A stretch of 64,000 bases of DNA from Candidatus Acetothermia bacterium (GTDB lineage: Bacteria > Bipolaricaulota > Bipolaricaulia > RBG-16-55-9): the NCBI GenBank assembly GCA_016201405.1, contig JACQCZ010000017.1:160037-224036 (forward strand). The letters run 5' to 3'. A program made the translations under genes and the position numbers. The notes under the pieces were generated by a model, which worked only from the letters and a program-made list of their open reading frames with translations, was not told the DNA's origin and did no database searches. Positions 1-8,053 of this stretch are shown in pieces; within the stretch, counting starts at the first letter, position 1, and the number at the start of each line of letters is the position of its first letter.

Positions 1-2
1 AG

Positions 3-2822
3 AACAGCTCGGCAGAGATCACGACCAGCACGATTCAGCAGAACAAAGGACATGGACTGAGTGCCAAAGTCTCAACGGCACTGCTTACTGGAAGCACTGT
101 GACCAACAACAGCAAAGATGGCATCAACCTGAGCAACTCCACGGGTGATGTGTCGACAAGCCAGATCACAACCAATGGCGTGATCGGAATTGACGCCTCC
201 AGCTCGACGGTCGAGCTGGTGCAGAGCACAGTCTCAGGCCATCCGCAACAGGGGATCAGCCTGCTCAACTCTGCACTGGAAGCGACCGACAGCAAAGTGG
301 AGACCAACAAAATGCAAGGCCTGCTGGCACGCAGCTCCGTGAGCGCGGCCAAAGGTGGCACCTTCTCCAACAACACGGGAGATGGCATCACCTTGCAGAG
401 CAGCTCGGGAGAGCTGGATGGAACGGCGGTCTCCCAGAACCAGGGCGCAGGCATTCGCGCCGATCTGGGTAAGATCTCGCTCATTGACAGCACGGTGACA
501 GCCAACACTATTGATGGAATTATCCTGACCAGCGCCCAGGCGTCGCTAGAGAACAGCAAGCTGCAAAATAATAAGCAGCTTGGCGTCGATGCCTCCGAGC
601 GCTCCCGAATCACCATGACAGGCTCCGAGATCTCAGGTCATCCGGGCGGAGGCATGAAGCTGGTAGACTCTTCTGCCGAGCTACATGGCAGCTCCGTGAA
701 AGACAATCAAGTCAATGGAATTGATGCCAATAATTCTGCTGTCAAACTGCTCGAAGCGAGCGTCGTCTCAGGTCACCCGATCAACGGCCTGTTGCTAGCG
801 AACAGCTCTGTGGAGCTCAATGCCAGCACCGTCACCGGCAACTCTACGGAAGGCTTTGCGGCTGCGGACTCGATCATCACGGGCTTCTCCAGCAAGATCA
901 CGCTCAATGGACAGGATGGTTTTTCACTCTCCAACTCCAAAGTGGATCTGGAAGGAAGCAACGTAGATCAGAACAAGAGCCGCGGCATCGTCGGGTTACA
1001 GAACTCTGAAGTCGTTCTGAAGGGCAGCACAGTCTCCAGCAACAGCAAAGAGGGAATTGTGCTGACGGATGGAACGGCTGACATTCGCACGACAACCCTG
1101 ACGGCCAATGGCGCACGGGCTGTGGTGGCCAACAACTCTCAGCTTACGTTTGTGACAACCACGATCACCAATCACCCCGCAGATGCGATGGCGCTCACGG
1201 CTTCCGTGGCCGATCTCAATGCAACAACCATCGAGAGCAACAAAGGGCTTGGCCTGGAGCTTGATTCCAGGTCCACCGTGACTACAGAAGGTGGAAGCAT
1301 CTCGAAGAACACATCCGATGGTGTCTCTTTGAAGGACTCCGCTGCTGAATTTAGTGGCACGCAGATCACGAGCAATGGAGGAGTGGGCATTCGGGTCGAT
1401 ACGTCCACACTGACCATGTCCAACAAAGCCGTGGTCTCCGGCCATCCACAAGAAGGTCTGCTGGTCACGAATGGCTCCGCCAAGATCCAAGATACAGTAA
1501 TCAAGAACAACGCCAGCGCCGGGCTGCGAGCCACAGACACGAAGATGACACTGCTCAACGTCTCGCTGGCCAACAACGGCTCCGACGGCATCAACTTGGT
1601 GCGCTCATCTGCCACATTCACAACGGGAACGATTGACAAGAATGGCGGCTTTGGAGTGAAGGCTGACGATCACTCACGAGTGACTGTTGTGGGAAGCGCG
1701 ATCACCAACCACCCATCTACGGGTGTGGAGCTGATCAACAGCTCTGCTGACATCCGCGACAGCCAGATCCAGAACAACCAGGGGCGTGGCATTGATGCTA
1801 CCACAGGCACAGTGAGCCTGCGCGGCACAACGATCTCCGGCCAGACCGGAGAGGCGATCTCGCTCTCGGACTCCAAGGCTGATATCCGCACGACTCAGAT
1901 CACGGGCAATGGCCCGGTTGGGCTGCTATCGGTCAAGTCCACGATCTCGCTGTCGGATAGCGCCATCTCTGGCCATCAACAAGATGGGGTGCAGCTGGAC
2001 AACAGCTCGCTTGATGTGACCAACAGCAAGATCAGCGGCAATGGTGGCAAGGGCATCGAGGCGCAAAAATCGACTGTCGGGCTGTCGACTGCGACGGTCT
2101 CAGACAACAACGGCGATGGCCTCTTCCTGCGATCCAGCTCAGCCGATGTGCTCGATCAGAGCCAAATTATCAACAACAAAGGGCGTGGCGTTGACGCCGA
2201 TACATCGACAGTCACAGTCACCAAGAGCACCATCTCCGGCCATCCCAGCGACGGCCTCCATCTCGTCAACTCTCCGAGCAGCATTGGGGGAAGCACGATT
2301 GAGAAGAATGGTGGCTGGGGCATCTGGGCCGAAAAGAGCACCGCAGTGCGCATGTCCGATTCCTTTGTGGACTCGAACACAGCCGGCGGCTTGCAGCTTG
2401 TCAGTGCTGTGGCAAGCATTCGCACGACCGAGATCAAGAGCAACCTCGGTCTCGGTCTGCAAGTCGTCAACCAGTCGGCGCTGCTCATGATTGGGGGTAC
2501 AGTGGACTCCAATTCACAGAACGGCCTGACACTCGATGGCTCCTCGGCCAGCTTGCGAGAGGTCGCTGTCACAGGGAACCAGAGCCACGGTGTGGAGGCA
2601 GTCAATCACTCGGCGCTCACCATTGTCAAAGGCACAATCCTGCAGAACAAGCTGGATGGGCTGAGGCTGACAAACTCGCTCGGAAGCATTCGGGAGAGTC
2701 AGATCAAAAACAATGCTCAATTCGGTGTCGAAGCGGACACCGTCTCCACAGTCGCCTGTGCCGGAAACTTGATCACGGAAAATGGAACCAATCTCTCAGA
2801 AAACTTAAAGGGCCGTTGCTGA
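3..2822 (+). CDS. Right-handed beta-helix repeat protein, 5' end outside window
   Basis: The frame is open from the first bases of the window, so the start and any signal peptide lie upstream; 939 residues are visible. The protein is built almost entirely of rungs of about 23 residues with the pattern S-x-I/V-x-x-N-x-x-x-G-I/V-x-x-x-x-S. About every second to fourth rung the N is replaced by a SGHPxxG turn (SGHPQQG, SGHPGGG, SGHPING, SGHPQEG, SGHPSDG). This is the layout of parallel beta-helix (PbH1/NosD-like) repeats. Such proteins are usually exported and act as adhesins, polysaccharide-binding proteins or lyases, but no catalytic signature is visible here. The C terminus ends shortly after the last rung with no sorting motif or membrane anchor. 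A secreted nuclease-fold/lamin-tail protein follows 63 bases downstream on the same strand, suggesting a shared envelope role. Confidence 0.85.
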   Translation, partial: NSSAEITTSTIQQNKGHGLSAKVSTALLTGSTVTNNSKDGINLSNSTGDVSTSQITTNGVIGIDASSSTVELVQSTVSGHPQQGISLLNSALEATDSKVETNKMQGLLARSSVSAAKGGTFSNNTGDGITLQSSSGELDGTAVSQNQGAGIRADLGKISLIDSTVTANTIDGIILTSAQASLENSKLQNNKQLGVDASERSRITMTGSEISGHPGGGMKLVDSSAELHGSSVKDNQVNGIDANNSAVKLLEASVVSGHPINGLLLANSSVELNASTVTGNSTEGFAAADSIITGFSSKITLNGQDGFSLSNSKVDLEGSNVDQNKSRGIVGLQNSEVVLKGSTVSSNSKEGIVLTDGTADIRTTTLTANGARAVVANNSQLTFVTTTITNHPADAMALTASVADLNATTIESNKGLGLELDSRSTVTTEGGSISKNTSDGVSLKDSAAEFSGTQITSNGGVGIRVDTSTLTMSNKAVVSGHPQEGLLVTNGSAKIQDTVIKNNASAGLRATDTKMTLLNVSLANNGSDGINLVRSSATFTTGTIDKNGGFGVKADDHSRVTVVGSAITNHPSTGVELINSSADIRDSQIQNNQGRGIDATTGTVSLRGTTISGQTGEAISLSDSKADIRTTQITGNGPVGLLSVKSTISLSDSAISGHQQDGVQLDNSSLDVTNSKISGNGGKGIEAQKSTVGLSTATVSDNNGDGLFLRSSSADVLDQSQIINNKGRGVDADTSTVTVTKSTISGHPSDGLHLVNSPSSIGGSTIEKNGGWGIWAEKSTAVRMSDSFVDSNTAGGLQLVSAVASIRTTEIKSNLGLGLQVVNQSALLMIGGTVDSNSQNGLTLDGSSASLREVAVTGNQSHGVEAVNHSALTIVKGTILQNKLDGLRLTNSLGSIRESQIKNNAQFGVEADTVSTVACAGNLITENGTNLSENLKGRC

Positions 2823-2885
2823 GTAGATAAAATGGCAGTTGTAACTTAGAGCAGAATTCGTCTTGTAAGGAGAGGAGGGCAGGAG

Positions 2886-4148
2886 ATGGCTAAGGTGCTA
2901 TACCACCGTCTCCTGCCTTTGTTATTTGTCTTCATGGGAGTTGTTCTGCTGCTCCCATCTGCAGAGGCGCTCCCACCCGCTCCTGCACCCACCATCACGG
3001 CTGAAGTCTCCCGCGTTCTGGATGGCCAGTCCATGCGGGTCTTGCTTCATTCAGGAGCCGTCGAAAATGTGCGCTATATCGGCATCGATTCGCCTGGGCC
3101 CACGCCTTCTGAGTGCTTTGGCCCTGAGGCAACGCTTTACAATCGTGACCTCACTATTGACCGCACCGTCTGGCTTGAGATGGATGAGCAGCAGCGAGAC
3201 AGCCAGGGCAATCTTCTGGCCTATGTCTATCTCGATTCGCAAGGGCTGACGATGATCAATGCCATCCTGGTGGCGCAAGGCTTTGCGCGCATCCAGGATG
3301 TGAGCAAAGCCTCACCCAATCTGCGGTATTCTTCAACACTCTCGCAGCTGCAAGACGAGGCTAAAGCGAACAATCGCGGTCTGTGGGAGGCCTGCCCAGC
3401 CACACCACTTCCGTCAAACAATCCACCCCAAGCGACATTCACCTTTAGCCCGAGCAATCCAGAGCCGGGACAGGCTGTCACCTTTGATGGCACCTCTTCT
3501 GTCGATTTAGATGGCTCGATCAGCAGCTACGCCTGGAATTTTGGGGACGGGGGAACAGCGACAAGCGTGACTGTGACTCACGTATTCAGCGCGGCGGGAC
3601 TCTTCACAGTGACCCTCACGGTGACAGACAACCGAGGCTCGGTAGGTGTTGCCAACCGCAACGTCGCCGTCGGATCGGGCGGCACATCTTCCGGTGGACA
3701 GACGCCACCCATCACCAATCCACCCGTGGTCACAGGTAGCAAGCCTGTCATTATCGAGAGCATCCACTACGATGCGGCTGGCGATGACAACAGCAGCGAG
3801 AATGGTGAATGGATCGTGCTGCTCGCCTCCACCCAAGATGTGGACATGTCCGACTGGACTGTGGCCGATGAGCTGGGCGACCGAGGCGTCACGAGCCACG
3901 TTTATCGTATTCCATCTGGGTTTGTCATCAAAGCCAGCTCACGAGCAACTGTATTTACAGGGTGTGGCACGAACACGGCGACAGAGTTGCATTGGTGTGC
4001 CAATACGCAGATTTGGGACAATGGAGAAGATACGGCTGTCTTGCGGAACAACAAATCCGAAGAGATTGACCGCTGCCACTATGGCGATCCCGACGGCGAT
4101 GAGCGCGGAGTCTCAGAGTTCAACTGCGTCACCTTTGAGTACAAGTAA
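2886..4148 (+). CDS. Secreted SNase-fold / PKD / lamin-tail domain protein
   Basis: This 420-residue protein has a signal peptide (about residues 1-29, ending PSAEA), a staphylococcal-nuclease-like domain (about 36-170), a PKD domain (about 180-262, with the WNFGDGG core) and a lamin-tail (LTD) domain (about 285-415). In the nuclease domain the usual DGDT is DGQS (46-49), R63 and D68 of the VRYIGIDSP segment are kept, the following Glu is G71, and the second active-site Arg is N109. Three of five catalytic or metal positions are therefore changed and the domain is probably not a nuclease. LTD and PKD modules are common in extracellular DNA- or surface-associated proteins. The ATG at 2886 follows a purine-rich ribosome binding site. 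The beta-helix gene lies just upstream and is probably co-transcribed. Confidence 0.85.
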   Translation: MAKVLYHRLLPLLFVFMGVVLLLPSAEALPPAPAPTITAEVSRVLDGQSMRVLLHSGAVENVRYIGIDSPGPTPSECFGPEATLYNRDLTIDRTVWLEMDEQQRDSQGNLLAYVYLDSQGLTMINAILVAQGFARIQDVSKASPNLRYSSTLSQLQDEAKANNRGLWEACPATPLPSNNPPQATFTFSPSNPEPGQAVTFDGTSSVDLDGSISSYAWNFGDGGTATSVTVTHVFSAAGLFTVTLTVTDNRGSVGVANRNVAVGSGGTSSGGQTPPITNPPVVTGSKPVIIESIHYDAAGDDNSSENGEWIVLLASTQDVDMSDWTVADELGDRGVTSHVYRIPSGFVIKASSRATVFTGCGTNTATELHWCANTQIWDNGEDTAVLRNNKSEEIDRCHYGDPDGDERGVSEFNCVTFEYK

Positions 4149-4165
4149 CGATCTGAAGAAGTAAT

Positions 4166-5098
4166 TTAATGTTTTAGATGCTTCTCAAGAAACGAGATTA
4201 GACTCGCCTCGACCTGTTTTTCATAATCGGTGTCAATCTTCCAGATGTGGCCCGCGCCCTCAACTTTTACTAGCTCAACATTCACCCCGGCTGCGCTGAG
4301 TGCGCTCTGCATCAGCTCGGACTGCTCAAAGGGAATATTCGTATCCTTTGTGCCATGAGCGAGTAAGAATGGCGGGTCATCGGAGCTAATGTACGTGACG
4401 GGCGAGGCCTGCATACATAGAGTCGCGTCTTGAGAAGGGCCGGGCAGACAGGGCTTCCCAATTAATACATTGCCGACGTCATACTGCCCAATCGCAGGCA
4501 TCTTCAGAAGATCGGACGGGCTGTAATAGGCGATGACAGCCTGCACGCGGCTGCTGATGGGCGTGTCACCACAACTCCCCTCCAGATTTGAAGAGTTATC
4601 AGTGGTGCCAACGAGCTCGGCCAGCCAGCCGCCTGACGAGAAGCCCAAAATGCCGATGCGATCCGGATTGATATTCCATGTTGTGGCGTTTGCGCGAGCC
4701 CAGCGAACGGCACATTTTACATCTTGCAGCTGGGCTGGAAAGCCTGGCCCGCCATAAAAAGGGAGCAGGCGATGCTCAACAGCAATGGCAAGATAGCCTT
4801 GTCCAGCTAGATATTGCGCCCACGGCACGACGAGATCGGGATCAGACTTTGTCCCGTTCGAGGCATGCAAAATAAGAATGGCTGGAAGAAGCGCAGTCGC
4901 AGCAGGTCTATAGATATCGAGTTTTAGGTCTGTGCCATCGGCAGAGCCGTAGATGATATCTCGCGTAATCTCAATCTCAGACTGAGCGGCATGAAGTGTG
5001 ATAGCTAGCAGCGATGTTACAAATCCGAACCAGCAGATCGCTCGGACAGCGCCTCTTATCATCACGTGTAATGCCCCCTGACTCTGTCTGTCGATCAT
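4166..5098 (-). CDS. Exported alpha/beta hydrolase (esterase/lipase family)
   Basis: The 310-residue product has an N-terminal hydrophobic segment (about residues 20-38) that looks like a signal peptide. It is followed by an alpha/beta hydrolase fold of the BD-FAE/acetyl-esterase type: ILILHASN near the oxyanion position, nucleophile elbow GFSSGG, an acid-loop region HGTKDTNIP and a catalytic His in GAGHIW. Such enzymes hydrolyse short-chain esters, often acetylated carbohydrates, outside the cytoplasm. The substrate cannot be told from sequence. An internal Met 13 codons in (MIRGAV) is a possible alternative start that would give a more typical signal peptide. The gene converges with the LTD gene, 17 bases away. 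Confidence 0.85.
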   Translation of the reverse strand: MIDRQSQGALHVMIRGAVRAICWFGFVTSLLAITLHAAQSEIEITRDIIYGSADGTDLKLDIYRPAATALLPAILILHASNGTKSDPDLVVPWAQYLAGQGYLAIAVEHRLLPFYGGPGFPAQLQDVKCAVRWARANATTWNINPDRIGILGFSSGGWLAELVGTTDNSSNLEGSCGDTPISSRVQAVIAYYSPSDLLKMPAIGQYDVGNVLIGKPCLPGPSQDATLCMQASPVTYISSDDPPFLLAHGTKDTNIPFEQSELMQSALSAAGVNVELVKVEGAGHIWKIDTDYEKQVEASLISFLEKHLKH

Positions 5099-5150
5099 AG
5101 TGCATGACTCGGGTCTAATGACAGATCTTTGGAGATTGAGGGCACATAGT

Positions 5151-5181
5151 TTGCCTTTGGACCATCCTGTCTTTGTATACT
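5151..5181 (+). promoter_or_regulatory. Candidate sigma70-like promoter for the small lipopeptide gene
   Basis: TTGCCT (5151-5156) and TATACT (5176-5181) are separated by 19 bases, 22 bases upstream of the ATG at 5204. The spacing is at the long end, so this is a modest call. Confidence 0.4.
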
Positions 5182-5203
5182 GATTTTAGAGGGGGTATAT
5201 ACC

Positions 5204-5305
5204 ATGATTTCAAGACGCCAGATGATTCAAGGCGGAGGACTCTTGGGAATGACACTGCTCTTGGGAGGGTGCGGCATTTTAAAAAAAATATTCAAGCCTC
5301 CGTAA
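5204..5305 (+). CDS. 33-residue Tat-type lipoprotein/lipopeptide
   Basis: The ATG at 5204 follows a good ribosome binding site (AGAGGGGG, 8 bases away) and a possible promoter. The peptide starts MISRRQMIQGGGLLGM, runs through a hydrophobic stretch into the lipobox LLGGC and ends after CGILKKIFKPP. The SRRQMIQ segment resembles a twin-arginine export motif, and LLGGC would direct lipidation of Cys23. The predicted mature product is only 11 residues with three lysines. It may be a genuine small envelope lipopeptide (entericidin-like in size) or the surviving start of a longer Tat-exported protein. It ends 3 bases before the convergent maf gene, so no C-terminal part remains nearby. Confidence 0.55.
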   Translation: MISRRQMIQGGGLLGMTLLLGGCGILKKIFKPP

Positions 5306-5308
5306 TCT

Positions 5309-5899
5309 TTAAGAACGAAAAAAAGCATCCTTTCCCACGTATTTTCTTACGAGCTCCGCTACCTCAAAGAGCGGCAGCCCTACAATATTGGAATAAGAGC
5401 CTCGAATCGACTGCACAAGCAGAGCCCCGATCCCTTGGATGGCATAGGCTCCGGCTTTGTCAAGCGGCTCGCCTGTCTTGATGTATTCTTCGATCAATTC
5501 ATGATATAAGTTGCCGAAGGTCACATCGCTGGCGACCTCAAAGGCTTCAAGAATCCCCTTGTCCGCACAATGCATGACCACTCCCGTGATCACTTGATGC
5601 GTGCGATTGTTCAGCTGCGCCAGCATCTTCGTGGCCATTCCCGCTGAGGCAGGCTTCCCTAAAATCTGTCCATCCAACGATACGACCGTATCCGCAGCAA
5701 TCACGAGAGCTTCAGGCCGCTTTGCAGCGACGGCCAAACATTTGCGCTTGGAGAGCAGCCTCACGACCTCGCGTGGCGACAGGGCTGCTTCAAAGTCTTC
5801 AGAGATATCGCTGGCGACGACTTCAAAGCAGACGCCGATCTGCCTCAACAGAGCTTCTCTTCGCGGAGAGGCAGATGCCAGAATAATTGGAATTGTCAT
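5309..5899 (-). CDS. maf: Maf family nucleoside triphosphate pyrophosphatase
   Basis: The 196-residue product is a typical Maf/YhdE protein. It has the N-terminal ILASASPRR nucleotide-binding motif, the SKRK segment, the central ADTVV metal site and the DKAGAYAIQG motif. These enzymes hydrolyse non-canonical or excess nucleoside triphosphates (dTTP, UTP and modified pyrimidine nucleotides) to monophosphates, and were first linked to septum inhibition. The length fits the family. It lies 23 bases downstream of the ywbE-like gene on the same strand, and the two probably form an operon. Confidence 0.93.
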   Translation of the reverse strand: MTIPIILASASPRREALLRQIGVCFEVVASDISEDFEAALSPREVVRLLSKRKCLAVAAKRPEALVIAADTVVSLDGQILGKPASAGMATKMLAQLNNRTHQVITGVVMHCADKGILEAFEVASDVTFGNLYHELIEEYIKTGEPLDKAGAYAIQGIGALLVQSIRGSYSNIVGLPLFEVAELVRKYVGKDAFFRS

Positions 5900-5922
5900 G
5901 ATGTTGGATTGACTTGCTCTGA

Positions 5923-6117
5923 CTAACTTACAATCTCCTTGACGCGTCCCACTTGCCCGCTCTCTAAGCGAACTTTGATGCCATGGGGGTGATTCGAAGA
6001 GCTGGTCAGGATCTCTTTCACGACCCCTGGGGTGAGCTTTCCAGATCGCTGATCCTCTTTCATCACAATCAGGACCTGCAAGCCTGCCTTGATCTCTGAG
6101 CGTTTTGTACCGGCCAT
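5923..6117 (-). CDS. ywbE: YwbE family protein
   Basis: This 64-residue protein begins MAGTKRSEIKAG and contains GVVKEILTSSSNHPHGIKV and a C-terminal SGQVGRVKEI, the pattern of the YwbE (DUF2196) family. The biochemical role of the family is unknown; the fold is a small beta barrel. A longer frame reaches 6201, but the ATG at 6117 has the purine-rich AAGAAGGG upstream and matches the usual family length, so it was chosen. It is the first gene of a probable ywbE-maf pair and is divergent from the flavoprotein gene. Confidence 0.85.
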   Translation of the reverse strand: MAGTKRSEIKAGLQVLIVMKEDQRSGKLTPGVVKEILTSSSNHPHGIKVRLESGQVGRVKEIVS

Positions 6118-6209
6118 CGTTTCAATCCCTTCTTCTTGATCGTAACTCAAAACATCTTGTCTTAAGAAAATGATACGAAATCTGCAACTTGATATCCTCA
6201 AGCAGCACT

Positions 6210-7481
6210 ATGAAGAAGCAAATGGGCAAACTCTGGGATGTCGCCGTCGTCGGCGGTGGGCCAGCAGGTATGATGGCAGCCGGGCGCGCCGCGGAGCTTG
6301 GCGCAAAGGTCATTCTGATTGAAAAGAACGAGAGCTTGGGTGTCAAGCTGCTCATCACCGGGGGTGGCCGCTGCAATGTGACCAATGGAGAGACCAATAC
6401 CCGGGCGCTGCTCTCCAAATTCAAAGAGAGTGATAAGTTCCTCTTCTCTCCCTTCTCGCAGTGGGGAGTCAAGGAGACTCTTCACTTCTTCAACTCGCGC
6501 AACATGCTGACCAAGGTCGAGGCGGAGCAACGCGTCTTTCCGGTGAGCAACAGTGCCCAGTCTGTCTGGGACGTTCTGGTTGCCTACATCGAAGAGAGCG
6601 GTGTTAAGGTACTTGCAGATTCTCCAGTGTTGGGCTTCAAGACTGATGAGAAGAATATTACTTCTGTGCGCCTTAAGGGTGGACAAGAAGTTCAAGCAAA
6701 ATCATTCATTTTGGCTACGGGAGGCACTTCGCGACCGGAGACAGGTTCAACAGGAGATGGCTTCAAATGGCTGCGCGAGATCGGCCACACAGTCACAGAG
6801 CCGAGCGCATCGCTCGTGCCCATCGCTATTAAAGATGGCTGGGTGAAGCAGCTTGCAGGTGTCACTCTTCAAGATGTCAAAATCACACTCTTTCAAAACG
6901 ATGTCCGGCAGAGTGCAAAGAAGGGCAAGATTTTGTTCACACACTTTGGAGTGAGCGGCCCGACGATTCTCAATATGAGCCGGGAGATCGATGAGCTTCT
7001 CAAGTACGGCTCTGTTGAGATTTCACTCGATCTCTTCCCCACCCAAGATCATGGAGCATTAGGCACAGCTCTCGTTGAGGTTTTCAGATCAAATACCAAT
7101 AAAAAATTCAAAAACAGTCTCAGTCCACTGATCTCTTCGACTTTTTCCAATGTTGTTGTAAAACTCTCTGGAATTGATCCCGATACGCCATGTCACAGCA
7201 TCACTCGCGAAGAGCGACTGACTCTCGTCAAGCTTTTCAAAGACCTGCGAATGCACGTAAAAGGCCTGTTGGGAGTGGACAAGGCTGTGGTCACCAGCGG
7301 GGGCGTGAAGCTTGACGAGATTGACTTCAAGACGATGCGCTCGCGGCTCTATTCCAATCTCTATCTGGTGGGAGACATTCTGGACATAGACCGCCCATCG
7401 GGAGGCTACAGCCTCCAGCTCTGCTGGACGACCGGATTTGTGGCCGGTACGAGCGCGGCCGAAAATCCCTCAGAGCGCTAA
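6210..7481 (+). CDS. BaiN/HI0933 (YhiN) family FAD-dependent oxidoreductase
   Basis: The 423-residue flavoprotein opens with a Rossmann FAD site (VAVVGGGPAGMMAAGRAAE) and an Asp/Glu-ending strand (ILIEKNESLGVKLLITGGGRCN). It has the family hallmark GGGRCNVTN and a C-terminal FAD motif GDILDIDRPSGGYSLQ. HI0933-like proteins are widely conserved; BaiN reduces bile-acid intermediates in clostridia, but most members are uncharacterised. A TTG at 6189 could add 7 residues; the ATG at 6210 gives the usual N terminus. The gene ends one base from the convergent cupredoxin gene. Confidence 0.9.
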   Translation: MKKQMGKLWDVAVVGGGPAGMMAAGRAAELGAKVILIEKNESLGVKLLITGGGRCNVTNGETNTRALLSKFKESDKFLFSPFSQWGVKETLHFFNSRNMLTKVEAEQRVFPVSNSAQSVWDVLVAYIEESGVKVLADSPVLGFKTDEKNITSVRLKGGQEVQAKSFILATGGTSRPETGSTGDGFKWLREIGHTVTEPSASLVPIAIKDGWVKQLAGVTLQDVKITLFQNDVRQSAKKGKILFTHFGVSGPTILNMSREIDELLKYGSVEISLDLFPTQDHGALGTALVEVFRSNTNKKFKNSLSPLISSTFSNVVVKLSGIDPDTPCHSITREERLTLVKLFKDLRMHVKGLLGVDKAVVTSGGVKLDEIDFKTMRSRLYSNLYLVGDILDIDRPSGGYSLQLCWTTGFVAGTSAAENPSER

Positions 7482-7955
7482 TTACTTTCCTTGATCCGCC
7501 ACACCCATGGAAGCCGGAAGCACAATCAGCTCGCCATACATGTAGGGAAGATGGTCCGCAACTGTGCAGTGAAACTCAAATTCTCCGACTGAAGTCGCTT
7601 TGAATGAGATTTTCTCTGAAGAGTTCGGGGCAATCGTCTGACTCACAGAAGCGTACGGACCTGTGAGAGTAAAGGTGTGTGCATCATCTGGCTGCAAGTT
7701 GCGAAGATCGAGATTGACTGTGTCTCCTTGGTAGACGGTGATGACATTAGGCGAGAAGGAGTAGTCCTCTCCCATCTTCTGAACTACGGGGGCATAGCTG
7801 GGCACCGCTTGAGTCTGCTCGGTGGTCAGCGTGGCTACTGTGGCGATGGTGAAGTTGCGAGATTGTGGGACATACGTAGCAGCGGCGACTCGCGTGCATC
7901 CCACGATGCTAAGTAACATGAGTCCAGCTATGACGACTAGCGCCAAACCAGACAA
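7482..7955 (-). CDS. Cupredoxin-domain lipoprotein (type 1 copper)
   Basis: The product has a hydrophobic N terminus ending in a lipobox (LLSIVGC20), a linker, then a blue-copper fold. Copper ligands are visible as H93 (DDAHTF), C130 and H135 (FHCTVADH) and M139 (PYMYG). The GEFEFHC...DH spacing resembles plastocyanin-like and cytochrome-oxidase-related cupredoxins. It is probably a membrane-attached periplasmic or external electron carrier or copper-handling protein. The start is uncertain: TTG at 7955 is used here with a weak ribosome binding site. An ATT codon ten codons upstream, preceded by AAAGGA, would add a basic N-terminal stretch. Confidence 0.8.
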   Translation of the reverse strand: MSGLALVVIAGLMLLSIVGCTRVAAATYVPQSRNFTIATVATLTTEQTQAVPSYAPVVQKMGEDYSFSPNVITVYQGDTVNLDLRNLQPDDAHTFTLTGPYASVSQTIAPNSSEKISFKATSVGEFEFHCTVADHLPYMYGELIVLPASMGVADQGK

Positions 7956-8053
7956 CTTTACAACAGAACTCCGAATAAAAATATTGCATCAATCCTTTCA
8001 TGGATTCATTCAACTATCTCTCATTGTGACACGAAAGAAGAGGGTTCCAAAAA

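Noticed and set aside
35-616. Minus-strand ORF of 193 codons and several similar ones inside the beta-helix gene
   Set aside because: They are antisense shadows of a repetitive gene with biased codons; no ribosome binding site, no family pattern, and the plus-strand repeat pattern runs through without a break.
2041-2490. Plus-strand 149-codon ORF inside the beta-helix gene
   Set aside because: Frame-shifted reading of the same repeats, with Arg- and Ser-rich low-complexity content.
3-2822. Regularly spaced DNA repeats that might suggest a CRISPR or minisatellite array
   Set aside because: The repetition is at the protein level (23-residue rungs); DNA copies are diverged and there are no constant repeats with unique spacers. 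No CRISPR array was seen anywhere in the window.
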